Assembly: GCF_000429625.1 (NCBI RefSeq)
Contig: NZ_AUCF01000016.1
Coordinates: 62,001 to 126,000 of the forward strand
Length of the DNA stretch: 64,000 nt
From: Azospirillum halopraeferens DSM 3675
GTDB taxonomy: Bacteria > Pseudomonadota > Alphaproteobacteria > Azospirillales > Azospirillaceae
Reading direction: 5' to 3'
A program made the translations under genes and the position numbers. Shown here in pieces: positions 1-8,704 of the stretch. The first letter of the stretch is position 1. Each line of letters opens with the position of its first letter. The notes under the pieces were generated by a model. It was not told the origin of the DNA, did not search any database, and saw only the letters and a list, made by a program, of their open reading frames with translations.

Positions 1-637
1 CCAGCGCGTCCACCTCGTGCATGCGGTGGGAGATGAAGAGGACGCAGACGCCCTCCTCGCGCAGGCGGCGCAGGTGCCGCATCACCCGCTCCGCGTCCTC
101 GGCGCTCAGCGCCGACGTCGCCTCGTCGAGGATCAGGACGCGCGGCCGGCGGGCCAGCGCCTTGGCGATCTCGACGATCTGCCGCTTGGCCAGCGGCAGG
201 TCGGCGCAACGGGCGCGCACGTCGAGTCCGCTGCCGCAGCCCAGCGCGTCGAGGACGGCGCGGGCGCGGCGGCGCTGCGCCCCCCGGTCGATGGTGCCGA
301 TCCGCCGGCGCGGCGGGTCGGCGAGGCAGATGTTCTCCGCCACCGTCAGGTCGGGGATGATCGACAGCTCCTGGAAGATGCAGACGATTCCCTCGCGCAG
401 CGCCGCCGCGGGCCCGTCGAGGCGGAGCGGCCGGCCGTCCAGGGTCACCGACCCGCAGTCGGCGGCGACCGCGCCGGCGAGGATCTTCATCAGGGTGCTC
501 TTGCCCGCCCCGTTCTCGCCGAGGATGGCGTGGATGGAGCCGCGGCCGGCGGAAAAGGAGACGTCCCGGAGGGCGACGGCGCCGCCGTAGCGTTTGGCGA
601 CGCCGGCGAGGGCCAGGAACGCGGGATCGTTCGGCAT
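1..637 (-). CDS. Sugar ABC transporter ATP-binding protein (partial, 3' end outside window)
   Basis: Energises import of a sugar-type substrate at the inner membrane. The visible 212 N-terminal residues contain Walker A (GENGAGKST), a Q-loop in VCIFQELS, a degenerate signature region (LPLAKRQIVEIAKAL) and Walker B (VLILDEATSAL), followed by the switch histidine (FISHRMHEVD). This is the first of the two ATPase halves expected in RbsA/MglA-type proteins of about 500 residues; the second half lies left of the window. The start ATG is at 637. It is 27 bp downstream of the periplasmic binding-protein gene in the same direction, so both belong to one importer operon. The missing permease is presumably further downstream. 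Confidence 0.93.
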   Translation of the reverse strand, partial: MPNDPAFLALAGVAKRYGGAVALRDVSFSAGRGSIHAILGENGAGKSTLMKILAGAVAADCGSVTLDGRPLRLDGPAAALREGIVCIFQELSIIPDLTVAENICLADPPRRRIGTIDRGAQRRRARAVLDALGCGSGLDVRARCADLPLAKRQIVEIAKALARRPRVLILDEATSALSAEDAERVMRHLRRLREEGVCVLFISHRMHEVDAL

Positions 638-664
638 GGTGTTCTCCCCTGGTCCGGAGGGCGG

Positions 665-1783
665 TCAGTTGCCGTCGGCGGACTGGCGCATCAGCTCGTC
701 CGGGGTGAAGACCATGTCCGGGCCGCACGCCGCATAGCCGGAAACGGTCTCGTAGGTGTCGGGCATGTCCGGGAAGTAGTTGACGCCCGGCTTCATGTCG
801 GCGGTGCGGACGTGCGGCGTCGGCAGATTGACCAGGGCGGGCAGGCTCTCGCCCTTCAGCAGCGCGATGGCGGCGCGCACGGCCACCGGCCCCTGGCCGG
901 GCGAGGTCGACACCGAGATGCCGGGGATGCCGTTCTCCGCCAGCGCGCGCACGAAGCCGTTCTCCGCGTCGCCGCCCACCGGAACCTTCGGGTGGCCGGC
1001 CGCCAGCAGGGCGTTGGTCACGCCGCGGCAGCCGTGCTGGCACACCACCGCGTCGAATCGGCCGTGCACCGCCAGCGCGTCCGACACCACCTTCTGGACC
1101 GTGCCGGTGTCCCAGTTGCCGACCACCTCGACGACGCGGATCTCCGGATGCTCGTCGATCACCTGCCGGAATCCGGCGTGGCGGTCGCGGTCGGTGGAGT
1201 TGCCGGGGATGCCCCGCACCTCCAGAACGGTGCCGGCCTTGCGCGGCATCTGGTCCAGGACGGCCCGGGTCTTGATGGCCCCTTCGAACTCCATCCACTC
1301 CGGCGTGATGCGCACGACGTCCGGGTTGTCGACCGGGTTGTCGAAGGACACCAGGACCGTGCCGGCCGTGCGGGCGCGCCGGATGACGGCGTCGAAGGCT
1401 TTGGGGTTGACGGCAATGAAGGCCACGGCGTCGTAGCCCGCCTGGATGAAGTTGTCGATGGCGGCGATCTGCGCGGCGACGTCGGCACCCGTGCTGACGA
1501 TCTTCAGCTCCGCGATGTCGGCGGCGTTCTCCGGCTTGGCCGCCCACGCCTTGACCGAGCGGATCATCTGCATGCGCCAGGGAATGCCCGTATGGCCGTT
1601 GGCGACGGCGATGCGGTATGGCCCCCGGCGCGGTTCGACGCGGATCACCCGTTCGCTGCCGGCCGCCGGCGTGTAGCACTCCGGCATGTGGGTGTCCGAC
1701 GCCGCGGCCGGCAGGGCGGCGGACAGTGCAACTGCGGCGGCGGTCCACAGGATGCATCGGCGGACGCGGTTCTTCGTCGTCAT
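665..1783 (-). CDS. Periplasmic sugar-binding protein of an ABC importer
   Basis: 372 residues. The N-terminus is a classic secretory signal (two Arg, a hydrophobic stretch, AAA cleavage region near residue 28). The body matches the Peripla_BP_4/RbsB fold: VANGHTGIPWR, a DAVAFIAVNPKAFD segment, VSFDNPVDNPD, the hinge EVRGIPGNSTDRDR and VVCQHGCRG. It should deliver a sugar or sugar-like ligand to the permease of the operon whose ATPase follows immediately. The start is preceded by a strong GGGAGGAGAG ribosome site. The ligand cannot be told from sequence. It is transcribed divergently from the livK-like gene at 2178. Confidence 0.92.
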   Translation of the reverse strand: MTTKNRVRRCILWTAAAVALSAALPAAASDTHMPECYTPAAGSERVIRVEPRRGPYRIAVANGHTGIPWRMQMIRSVKAWAAKPENAADIAELKIVSTGADVAAQIAAIDNFIQAGYDAVAFIAVNPKAFDAVIRRARTAGTVLVSFDNPVDNPDVVRITPEWMEFEGAIKTRAVLDQMPRKAGTVLEVRGIPGNSTDRDRHAGFRQVIDEHPEIRVVEVVGNWDTGTVQKVVSDALAVHGRFDAVVCQHGCRGVTNALLAAGHPKVPVGGDAENGFVRALAENGIPGISVSTSPGQGPVAVRAAIALLKGESLPALVNLPTPHVRTADMKPGVNYFPDMPDTYETVSGYAACGPDMVFTPDELMRQSADGN

Positions 1784-2177
1784 GGTTCTCTCCTCCCGTC
1801 GACGTGTGGCGGGGGTGTTGGGCCGGGACGTCGCCGTCGCGCGGCCGGCACCCTCGCCGTTCGGCCGGCGGCGATCGGGAAAGACCGCGCGTGTCCGGCG
1901 TCCCCGAACTGTGGCGAAACGTCGCTTTGCGGACTATTGGGAGAGTAAGCAAACCGCCTGTGAACCGGATTCACAGATGACGGAAACCATGACCGAGCCG
2001 GGCCGTGCCCCTGCGCCGGGGGCCGTCCGCGACGCTCCGGCGGGCTTGTTCGCACCAAACAGAACTGTTATAAAGAATAATAGTTGTTGCACCAACCCAA
2101 CCGGCGGCGCCCGCCGTCACGGTGATCCGTGGCGCGAAGGCCCACCCGTGTCCAACGAGACCGACCCCGGAGGAAAC
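1784..2177. other. Divergent promoter region between sugar importer and aromatic-uptake operon
   Basis: About 390 bp without a convincing gene. It must hold the promoters of both flanking operons. Its distinctive feature is the AT-rich inverted repeat at 2063-2085 (see separate entry), about 95 bp before the livK-like start. A GGAGGAA ribosome site lies at 2169-2175. Nothing else recognised. Confidence 0.7.
2063..2085. promoter_or_regulatory. Predicted MarR-family operator, copy 1
   Basis: Inverted repeat of two 9-bp arms, AACTGTTAT and ATAATAGTT, separated by 5 bp; one mismatched pair. The spacing and core (TGTTAT..ATAA) match the repeats at 7746-7768 and 12071-12093, which precede the other plus-strand blocks of the same catabolic locus. 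The MarR gene of the locus (11352-11996) is the obvious candidate binder. Binding is inferred, not shown. Confidence 0.7.
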
Positions 2178-3344
2178 ATGCCCGATCCCCGTTCCCCCGC
2201 CCGCCGCGGCCTGCGCGGCGCCCTGCTCGCCGCCGCCGCGGCCGCCATGCTGCTGCCCGGCGCGGCGCTGGCCGACATCACCGTCGGCCTGATCGTGCCG
2301 GCCACCGGCTCCACCGCGGCGCTGGGCATCCCCGCCCGCAACGCCGCCGCCCTGTTCCCCGAGACCCTGGGCGGTGAGCGGGTGCGGCTGATCGTCGCCG
2401 ACGACGCCTCCGACCCCACCATGGCCACCACCCAGGCGCGCCGCCTCATCACCGAGGAGAAGGCGGACGTCATCATCGGGTCGGTGATGACCGGTGCGGC
2501 CATCGCGGTGGCCGGCGTGACGCGCGAAAGCGCCGTCCCGCACATCGCCCTGGCGCCCATCGACCTGCCGGCCGGCCAGGACACCTGGACCTTCCGCATG
2601 CCGCAGAACGTGACGCTGATGGCAAGGGCCGTCGTCGACCACATGAAGGCCAACGGCGTGAAGACGGTGGGCTTCATCGGCTTCTCCGACGCCTGGGGCG
2701 ATTTCTGGGCGCGCGACGTCAAGGCGCTGGCCGGCGACGCCGGCTACCGGCTGGTGGCGGAGGAGCGCTACGCCCGCGCCGACACCTCGGTCACCGGCCA
2801 GGTGCTGAAGCTGCTGGCCGCCCGCCCCGACGCGGTGATCGTCGGCGCGTCGGGCACCGCCGCGGCGCTGCCCCACATCACCCTGCGCGAACGCGGCTAC
2901 AAGGGCCCGATCTACCAGACCCACGGCGCCGTCACCCACGACTTCATCCGCATCGGCGGGGCCGCCGTGGAGGGTGCCATCCTCGCCTCCGGCCCGGTCA
3001 TCGTGGCCGAACAGTTGCCGGACGACAGCCCGGTGCGGGCAAAGGCGCTGGAGTTCGTGACCGCCTACGAGGGCAAGTACGGCGCCAACACCCGCAACCA
3101 GTTCGCCGCCCACACCGTGGACGCCGCCACGGTGCTGGAACAGGCGGTGCCCATCGCGCTGAAGACCGCCCGCCCCGGCACGCCGGAGTTCCGCAAGGCG
3201 CTGCGCGACGCGCTGGAGACCGCCGGCGAGATCCCCGCGTCCCAGGGCGTCTACGCCTTCTCCGCGAACGACCATTTCGGCCTCGACCACCGCGGCTACG
3301 TGCTGCTGACCGTCGAGAAGGGCGCCTGGAAGCTGGTGAAGTAA
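2178..3344 (+). CDS. LivK-type periplasmic binding protein, probably for aromatic acids
   Basis: 388 residues with a signal peptide ending near ALA|DI (residue about 33) and the Peripla_BP_6 fold typical of branched-chain-amino-acid and aromatic-acid ABC systems (DASDPTMATTQARRLITEEKADVIIGSV near 77-105). ATG 2178 has a GGAGGAAAC ribosome site. It is the first gene of a transporter set continuing with LivH-, LivMG- and LivF-like proteins. The locus encodes ferulate/coumarate-type catabolic enzymes, and LivK-type proteins such as CouP of Rhodopseudomonas palustris bind lignin-derived phenylpropanoids. A hydroxycinnamate or phenylpropanoid ligand is therefore inferred rather than an amino acid. 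Confidence 0.9.
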   Translation: MPDPRSPARRGLRGALLAAAAAAMLLPGAALADITVGLIVPATGSTAALGIPARNAAALFPETLGGERVRLIVADDASDPTMATTQARRLITEEKADVIIGSVMTGAAIAVAGVTRESAVPHIALAPIDLPAGQDTWTFRMPQNVTLMARAVVDHMKANGVKTVGFIGFSDAWGDFWARDVKALAGDAGYRLVAEERYARADTSVTGQVLKLLAARPDAVIVGASGTAAALPHITLRERGYKGPIYQTHGAVTHDFIRIGGAAVEGAILASGPVIVAEQLPDDSPVRAKALEFVTAYEGKYGANTRNQFAAHTVDAATVLEQAVPIALKTARPGTPEFRKALRDALETAGEIPASQGVYAFSANDHFGLDHRGYVLLTVEKGAWKLVK

Positions 3345-3384
3345 CCGTCGCCCGGCGTCCGCCCGTCGCCCACCGGAGGAAACC

Positions 3385-4422
3385 TTGGACCCGACCATCG
3401 CCCTGTTCCTGGCGCAGGACGGCGTGACGAACGGCGCGATCTACGCGCTGCTCGCCCTGTCGCTGGTGCTGGTGTTCACGATCACCCGCGTGATCTTCAT
3501 CCCGCAAGGGGAGTTCGTCGCCTACGGCGCCCTGACCCTGGCCGCGTTCGAGACGGGCACCTTCCCCGGAACGGCCTGGCTGGCGCTGATCCTCGGGACG
3601 GCGGCCTTCACCGTCGACCTCGCCCGCGACCGTGCCGCCCGCACGCCGCGGCGCGCGCTGCGCGGGCTGGCGCTGGACGTGCTGCTGCCGCTGGCCCTGC
3701 TGGCGGCGGCATGGCACGCCGCACCGCGGCACCTCGGGCCGCTGGTGGAGGTGCCGCTGACCCTGGCCATCGTCGCCGTGCTCGGCCCCTACATCTACCG
3801 GCTGGTGTTCCGGCCGCTGGCGGAATCGCCGGTGCTGGTGCTGCTGATCGCCGCGGTCGGCGTGCACCTGGCCCTGGTGGGGCTGGGGCTGCTGTTCTTC
3901 GGGGCCGAGGGGCACCGCACCGCCCCCCTGCTCGACGCCAACTGGACGGTGGGGCCGGCGCTGGTGACGGGGCAGAGCGTCGTGGTGATGGGCGTGACCG
4001 GCGGCCTGATCCTGGCGCTCTGGGGCTTCTTCGGCCACACGCTGACGGGCAAGGCGCTGCGCGCCACGGCGGTCAACCGCCTGGGCGCGCGCCTGGTCGG
4101 CATCCCCACGTCGGCGGCGGGCGCCATGGCGCTGGGGCTGGCGGCGCTGCTGGGCGCCCTGTCGGGGGTGCTGATCGCGCCGGTGACCACGGTGTTCTAC
4201 GACACCGGCTTCGTGACCGGCCTCAAGGGCTTCGTCGCCGCCATCATCGGCGGCCTGATCAGCTACCCCCTGGGCGCCGCCGCCGCCATCCTGGTCGGGC
4301 TGGTGGAGGCGTTCGCGTCTTTCTTCGCCAGCACCTTCAAGGAGGTGATCGTGTTCACGATCATCATCCCCGTGCTGCTGTGGCGCTCCCTGCGCTCCCC
4401 CCACGCGGAGGACGAGGAATGA
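3385..4422 (+). CDS. LivH-type ABC permease
   Basis: 345 residues, strongly hydrophobic with about eight to nine membrane spans. It has the LivH hallmark N-terminus (LFLAQDGVTNGAIYALLALSLVLVF) and conserved elements GKALRATAVNRLGARLVGIPT and GGLISYPLGAAAAILVGLVEAF. It forms the transmembrane pore with the LivM half of the next gene. The start is TTG at 3385, chosen because a perfect GGAGGAAACC precedes it and the alignment begins there. The longer-than-usual middle (about residues 75-125) carries an extra Arg-rich loop and hydrophobic segment not typical of E. coli LivH. The stop overlaps the start of the next gene. Confidence 0.9.
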   Translation: MDPTIALFLAQDGVTNGAIYALLALSLVLVFTITRVIFIPQGEFVAYGALTLAAFETGTFPGTAWLALILGTAAFTVDLARDRAARTPRRALRGLALDVLLPLALLAAAWHAAPRHLGPLVEVPLTLAIVAVLGPYIYRLVFRPLAESPVLVLLIAAVGVHLALVGLGLLFFGAEGHRTAPLLDANWTVGPALVTGQSVVVMGVTGGLILALWGFFGHTLTGKALRATAVNRLGARLVGIPTSAAGAMALGLAALLGALSGVLIAPVTTVFYDTGFVTGLKGFVAAIIGGLISYPLGAAAAILVGLVEAFASFFASTFKEVIVFTIIIPVLLWRSLRSPHAEDEE

Positions 4423-6191
4423 CCCGCCACACCCGCTATCTCGCGCCGGCGCTGCTGGCGGCCTTTGCCGCCCTGCCGCTGGTCCCGGCGACGCCGGAGT
4501 TCTGGATCACGCTGCTGAACTACATCGGCCTGGCCGCCCTGGTGGTCATGGGGCTGGTGGTGCTGACCGGTGTCGGCGGCATGACCTCCTTCGGGCAGGC
4601 GGCGTTCTGCGGCTTCGGCGCCTACACCACGGCGGTGCTGACCACCGCCTACGGCGTGTCGCCCTGGCTGACCCTGCCGGCCGCCCTGGTGCTGACCGGT
4701 GCGGCGGCGCTGGTGCTGGGGCTGCTGACGGTGCGCCTGTCCGGCCATTACCTGCCGCTGGGCACGCTGGCGTGGGGGATCAGCCTCTATTACCTGTTCG
4801 GCAACATGGAGGCGCTGGGGCGCCACGACGGCATCTCCGGCATTCCGCCGCTCAACGTCGCCGGCGTCGACCTCTACGGCGGGCGCGCCGTGTTCTACGT
4901 CATCTGGGGCTTCGTCCTGCTGGCGGCGCTCGCCACCACCCGCCTCCTGGACAGCCGCATCGGCCGGGCCATCCGCGCCCTGCGCGGCGGCGTCACCGCG
5001 GCAGAGGCGTTCGGCGTCGACACCGGCCGGGCCAAGCTGATCGCCTTCGTCTACGCCGCCCTGCTGGCGGCCGTGTCCGGCTGGCTGTTCGCCCACGTGC
5101 AGCGCGCCGTCAACCCCACCCCGTTCGGGCTGAACGCCGGCATCGAGTACCTGTTCATGGCGGTGGTCGGCGGCGCCGGCCACGTCTGGGGGGCGGTGCT
5201 GGGGGCGGGGCTGGTGACGGTGCTGAAGGACCAGCTCCAGGCGGTGCTGCCGCGCCTGTTCGGCGGCGCCGGCAACTACGAGGCCATCGTCTTCGGCGCC
5301 ATGCTGGTGCTGCTGCTGCACTACGCCCGCGACGGGCTGTGGCCGGCGGTCGCCCGCCTGCTGCCGCCGCCGGCACCGCCCGCCATCCGCCCCGACGCCC
5401 CGGCGCTGCCGCGCCGGCCGCCGCCCCGGCGCGGCGGGCCGATGCTCGACGTGGAGGGCCTGCAGAAGACCTTCGGCGGGCTGGTGGCGGTGCGCGACAT
5501 CGCCTTCACCGTGCCGGCCGGCGCCATCGTCGGGCTGATCGGCCCCAACGGTGCCGGCAAGAGCACCACCTTCAACCTGATCACCGGCGTCCAGCGCCCG
5601 TCCGCCGGCACCGTGCGGCTGCTGGGGGAGCGCATCGACGGCCAGCCGTCGCGCGCCGTGGCCCGGCGCGGCGTCGCCCGCACCTTCCAGCACGTCAAGC
5701 TGCTGCCGGGGATGAGCGTGCTGGACAACGTCATGCTCGGCGCCCACCTGCGCGGCCGCGCCGGCGTCCTGGACGCGGTGCTGCGCCTGGACCGCGCCGA
5801 GGAGGACCGGCTGCGCGCCGAAGCCGTGCGCCAGTTGGAGCGCTGCGGGCTGGGCGACAGCCTGCACCGGCCGGCCGGCACCCTGGCGCTGGGACAGAGC
5901 CGCATTGTCGAGATCGCCCGGGCGCTCTGCCTCGACCCGCTGCTGCTGCTGCTGGACGAGCCGGCCGCCGGCCTGCGCCACGCCGAGAAGCGGGACCTCG
6001 CCGGCCTGCTGGACCGGCTGCGCGACGAGGGCACCACCATCCTGCTGGTGGAGCACGACATGGACTTCGTCATGGGGCTGGTCGACCGCCTGGTGGTCAT
6101 GGAGTTCGGCGCGAAGATCGCCGACGGGCTGCCGGCCGGCGTGCGCCGCGACCCGGCCGTGCTGGAAGCCTATCTCGGAGGGATCGAATGA
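4419..6191 (+). CDS. Fused LivM permease - LivG ATPase
   Basis: 590 residues in one uninterrupted frame. Residues 1-315 are a LivM permease (GLVVLTGVGGMTSFGQAAFCGFGAY, then RLSGHYLPLGTLAWG). A Pro/Arg-rich linker follows at about 318-340. From about 342 on there is a LivG ATPase with Walker A GPNGAGKST, Walker B LLLLLDEPAAG and switch EHDMDF. The signature is the LivG-like LALGQSR form. The fusion is natural: the linker is coding and no frameshift is needed. The gene overlaps livH-like by 4 bp and the livF-like gene by 4 bp, so the operon is translationally coupled. The product is an inner-membrane component of the same importer. Confidence 0.93.
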   Translation: MTRHTRYLAPALLAAFAALPLVPATPEFWITLLNYIGLAALVVMGLVVLTGVGGMTSFGQAAFCGFGAYTTAVLTTAYGVSPWLTLPAALVLTGAAALVLGLLTVRLSGHYLPLGTLAWGISLYYLFGNMEALGRHDGISGIPPLNVAGVDLYGGRAVFYVIWGFVLLAALATTRLLDSRIGRAIRALRGGVTAAEAFGVDTGRAKLIAFVYAALLAAVSGWLFAHVQRAVNPTPFGLNAGIEYLFMAVVGGAGHVWGAVLGAGLVTVLKDQLQAVLPRLFGGAGNYEAIVFGAMLVLLLHYARDGLWPAVARLLPPPAPPAIRPDAPALPRRPPPRRGGPMLDVEGLQKTFGGLVAVRDIAFTVPAGAIVGLIGPNGAGKSTTFNLITGVQRPSAGTVRLLGERIDGQPSRAVARRGVARTFQHVKLLPGMSVLDNVMLGAHLRGRAGVLDAVLRLDRAEEDRLRAEAVRQLERCGLGDSLHRPAGTLALGQSRIVEIARALCLDPLLLLLDEPAAGLRHAEKRDLAGLLDRLRDEGTTILLVEHDMDFVMGLVDRLVVMEFGAKIADGLPAGVRRDPAVLEAYLGGIE

Positions 6192-6916
6192 GCGGACCGA
6201 CCCTGGCCCTGCGGGACGTCTGCGTGTCCTACGGCAAGATCGAGGCGGTGCGGGGCGTCTCGCTGGAGGTGGACGCCGGGCGCATCGTCACCGTCGTCGG
6301 CGCCAACGGTGCGGGCAAGACGACGCTGCTGAACGCCGCCATGGGGGTTCTGCCGGCGTCGGGCTCCATGCTGTTCCGCGGCCGCTCCATCGCCGACGAC
6401 CCCATCGAGGCGCGCGTCACCGCCGGCCTGTCGCTGGTGGCCGAGAAGCGCGAGCTGTTCGGCACCATGAGCGTGGAGGACAACCTGCGGCTCGGCGCCT
6501 ACACCCGGCCGCGCGGCGAGCGGCCGGGCGACACGCTGGATCAGGTCTACACCCTGTTCCCCCGCCTGAAGGAGCGCCGCGGCCAGGCCGCCGGCACCCT
6601 GTCGGGGGGCGAGCGGCAGATGCTGGCCATGGGCCGGGCGCTGATGGCGAAGCCCGCGGTGCTGATGCTGGACGAGCCCAGCCTGGGCCTGGCCCCGCGC
6701 ATCGTCCGCGAGATCCTGCACCTGGTGGCGGAGCTGCGCGCCACCGGCGTCGCCATCCTGCTGGTGGAGCAGAACGCCCGCGCCGCCCTGCGCATCGCCG
6801 ACTACGGCTACGTCATGGAGACCGGCACGGTGACCCTGCAGGGGCCCGCCGCCGCCCTGGCCAACGACCCGCGGGTCATCGAAAGCTATCTGGGCGCCGC
6901 CGAAAGCGCGGCCTAG
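6188..6916 (+). CDS. LivF-type ABC ATPase
   Basis: 242 residues, the usual LivF length. Walker A is GANGAGKTT, the signature LSGGERQMLAMGRAL, Walker B VLMLDEPSLGL, and the switch region LLVEQNAR. It is the second ATPase of the importer, partnering the LivG domain of the preceding fused protein. Start ATG 6188 overlaps the previous stop by 4 bp. It ends 10 bp before the universal stress protein gene. Confidence 0.94.
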   Translation: MSGPTLALRDVCVSYGKIEAVRGVSLEVDAGRIVTVVGANGAGKTTLLNAAMGVLPASGSMLFRGRSIADDPIEARVTAGLSLVAEKRELFGTMSVEDNLRLGAYTRPRGERPGDTLDQVYTLFPRLKERRGQAAGTLSGGERQMLAMGRALMAKPAVLMLDEPSLGLAPRIVREILHLVAELRATGVAILLVEQNARAALRIADYGYVMETGTVTLQGPAAALANDPRVIESYLGAAESAA

Positions 6917-6926
6917 GAGGACCCCC

Positions 6927-7733
6927 ATGACGCTGAAGAACCTTCTGGTCCATCGCGACGGCGGGCCGCGCTCGGCGGAGCGGCTGGCGGTGGCGGTCGA
7001 TCTGGCGCGCCGGCACGGCGCCCGGCTGACCGGCCTGTTCGCCCGCTGCGCCGCGCCGCGCACCGTCGGCATCGTCACCCAGTGGCCGAGCCCCGCCTAC
7101 GCCGCCGCCGCCGCGGCGGACCGCGACGCCTTCGCCGCCGCCACCCGCGGCCTGCCGGACGCCCAATGGCGCGACGCCTACCGCGGCGGCACCCGCGAGG
7201 TGACCCATGCCCTGATCGAGGCGGCGCACCACGTCGACCTGGTCATCCTGGGCCAGGACGGCGGCGACGGCACGGTGCCGCCGGACCTGGTCGAGCAGGT
7301 GCTGCTGCACGCCGGCCGGCCGGGGCTGGTGCTGCCCTGCGCCGGGACGGTGGAGACCATCGGCCGGCGCCCGCTGATCGCCTGGAACCACAGCCGGGAA
7401 TCGGCGCGCGCCCTGAACGACGCCCTGCCCCTGATCGCCGGCTGCACCCGCGCCGTGGTGCTGAGCGTCGCCGTCCGCCCCGACGAGGAGCGCGCCGCCG
7501 CCCGCGACTGCCGCCGCCACCTGGAGGCCCACGGCATCGCCGCCGACGTGGAGGTGCTGGTGCCCGAAGGCGTCGGCGTCATGGACATGATGCTGAACCG
7601 CGCCGCCGACCTGGACGCCGACCTGCTGGTCCTGGGGGCGCACGGCCACATCGGCTTCCCCTTCCTCTACCGGGGCGACGGCACCCGCCACATCCTGGCG
7701 CACATGACGCTGCCGGTCCTGATGTCCCATTGA
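6927..7733 (+). CDS. Universal stress protein with two Usp domains
   Basis: 268 residues with two tandem UspA-like halves. The second (from about residue 146) ends in the nucleotide-binding signature GAHGHIGFPFLYRGDGTRHIL. The first half keeps the fold (VILGQDGGDGTVPPDLVEQVLLHAGRPGLVLPC) but lacks a complete GxxGx9GS/T motif. Cytoplasmic. It has a GGAGGACCCCC ribosome site and sits 10 bp after livF, so it is probably the last gene of the transporter operon. Its role there is unknown; a response to toxic aromatic substrates or energy state is a guess. Confidence 0.88.
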   Translation: MTLKNLLVHRDGGPRSAERLAVAVDLARRHGARLTGLFARCAAPRTVGIVTQWPSPAYAAAAAADRDAFAAATRGLPDAQWRDAYRGGTREVTHALIEAAHHVDLVILGQDGGDGTVPPDLVEQVLLHAGRPGLVLPCAGTVETIGRRPLIAWNHSRESARALNDALPLIAGCTRAVVLSVAVRPDEERAAARDCRRHLEAHGIAADVEVLVPEGVGVMDMMLNRAADLDADLLVLGAHGHIGFPFLYRGDGTRHILAHMTLPVLMSH

Positions 7734-7745
7734 CGGGCCGCGCCA

Positions 7746-7768
7746 GACTGTTATACTTCATAACAATC
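7746..7768. promoter_or_regulatory. Predicted MarR-family operator, copy 2
   Basis: Inverted repeat GACTGTTAT-N5-ATAACAATC, with a perfect 6-5-6 core TGTTAT/ATAACA. It lies 43 bp before the crotonase start in a 77-bp gap, where it would overlap the promoter of the degradation operon. Same 9-5-9 geometry as copies at 2063 and 12071. Confidence 0.75.
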
Positions 7769-7810
7769 ATATGAAATCCCAGTCGCGCCCGGCGACGGAA
7801 AGGTACGACG

Positions 7811-8614
7811 ATGCCCACCGGTGAACGAATTCTGGAACGGACCCTGCCCTCGTCCCTGCGCGCGGAACTGGCCGGCGACATCGCCGTGCTGACCCTGAAC
7901 CGGCCGGAGAAGCGCAACGCCCTCAACGACGAAACCGTGCTCGGCATCGAGGCGTTCTTTTCCGCCCTGCCGGCGGAGGCGAAGGCGGTGGTGATCACCG
8001 CCGCCGGCGAGAACTTCTCCGCCGGCCTCGACCTGTCGGAGATCACCGAGCGCAACACGGTGGAGGGCATCGCCCATTCCATGATGTGGCACCGCGCCTT
8101 CGAGCGGATCGAGTTCGGGCGCGTCCCGGTGATCGCCGTGCTCAAGGGCGCCGTGGTCGGCGGCGGGCTGGAGCTGGCCTGCGCCGCCCACATCCGGGTG
8201 GCGGAGCGCAGCGCCTACTACGCCCTGCCCGAGGGGCAGCGCGGCATCTTCGTGGGCGGCGGCGCCTCGGTGCGGGTGCCGCGGCTGATCGGCACGGCGC
8301 GCATGGCCGACATGATGCTGACCGGCCGCGTCCACGACGCCGAGGCGGGCCAGGCCATGGGCCTGTCCCAATACCTGGTGGAGCCCGGCGCCGGCCCCGA
8401 CACCGCGATGGGTCTGGCCGCGCGCGTCGCCGCCAACGCCCCCGTCACCAACTTCGCGGTCATCCACGCCCTGCCCCGCATCGCCGAGGCGGACCCCCGC
8501 CAGGGCTTCATGATGGAGGCGCTGATGTCCGCCGTCGCCCAGGGCAGCGACGAGGCCAAGGACCGCCTGCGCGCCTTCCTGGAGAAGCGCGCCAAAAAGG
8601 TGACGGAATTCTGA
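7811..8614 (+). CDS. Crotonase-family enoyl-CoA hydratase (hydroxycinnamoyl-CoA hydratase candidate)
   Basis: 267 residues with the crotonase fold: the substrate-binding LNRPEKRNALND near 35-46, oxyanion-hole segments around ENFSAGLDLSE and GAVVGGGLELACAAHIRVAE, and an acidic residue in LPEGQRGIFVGGG at the catalytic position. It should add water across the double bond of an aryl-propenoyl-CoA. With an adjacent feruloyl-CoA-synthase-like ligase, an SDR and a CouO-like amidohydrolase, it fits the hydratase step (CouM in Rhodococcus) of p-hydroxycinnamate breakdown. Whether it stops at hydration or also cleaves like Ech/HCHL is not decidable here; the downstream dehydrogenase and hydrolase favour hydration only. 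Confidence 0.85.
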   Translation: MPTGERILERTLPSSLRAELAGDIAVLTLNRPEKRNALNDETVLGIEAFFSALPAEAKAVVITAAGENFSAGLDLSEITERNTVEGIAHSMMWHRAFERIEFGRVPVIAVLKGAVVGGGLELACAAHIRVAERSAYYALPEGQRGIFVGGGASVRVPRLIGTARMADMMLTGRVHDAEAGQAMGLSQYLVEPGAGPDTAMGLAARVAANAPVTNFAVIHALPRIAEADPRQGFMMEALMSAVAQGSDEAKDRLRAFLEKRAKKVTEF

Positions 8615-8704
8615 TGCCGCCGGACCGGCCATAACGCGGATCACGGGCGGACCAAGAATCGCGCCGGGGCCAACGCCGGCGCCGCCCCCCCTTGGGAGGA
8701 ACAC

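Noticed and set aside
17-1948. Very long plus-strand open frame opposite the sugar ABC genes
   Set aside because: Composition-driven antisense frame in high-GC DNA; Arg/His/Asp/Gly-rich with no domain, and the minus strand carries complete ABC proteins.
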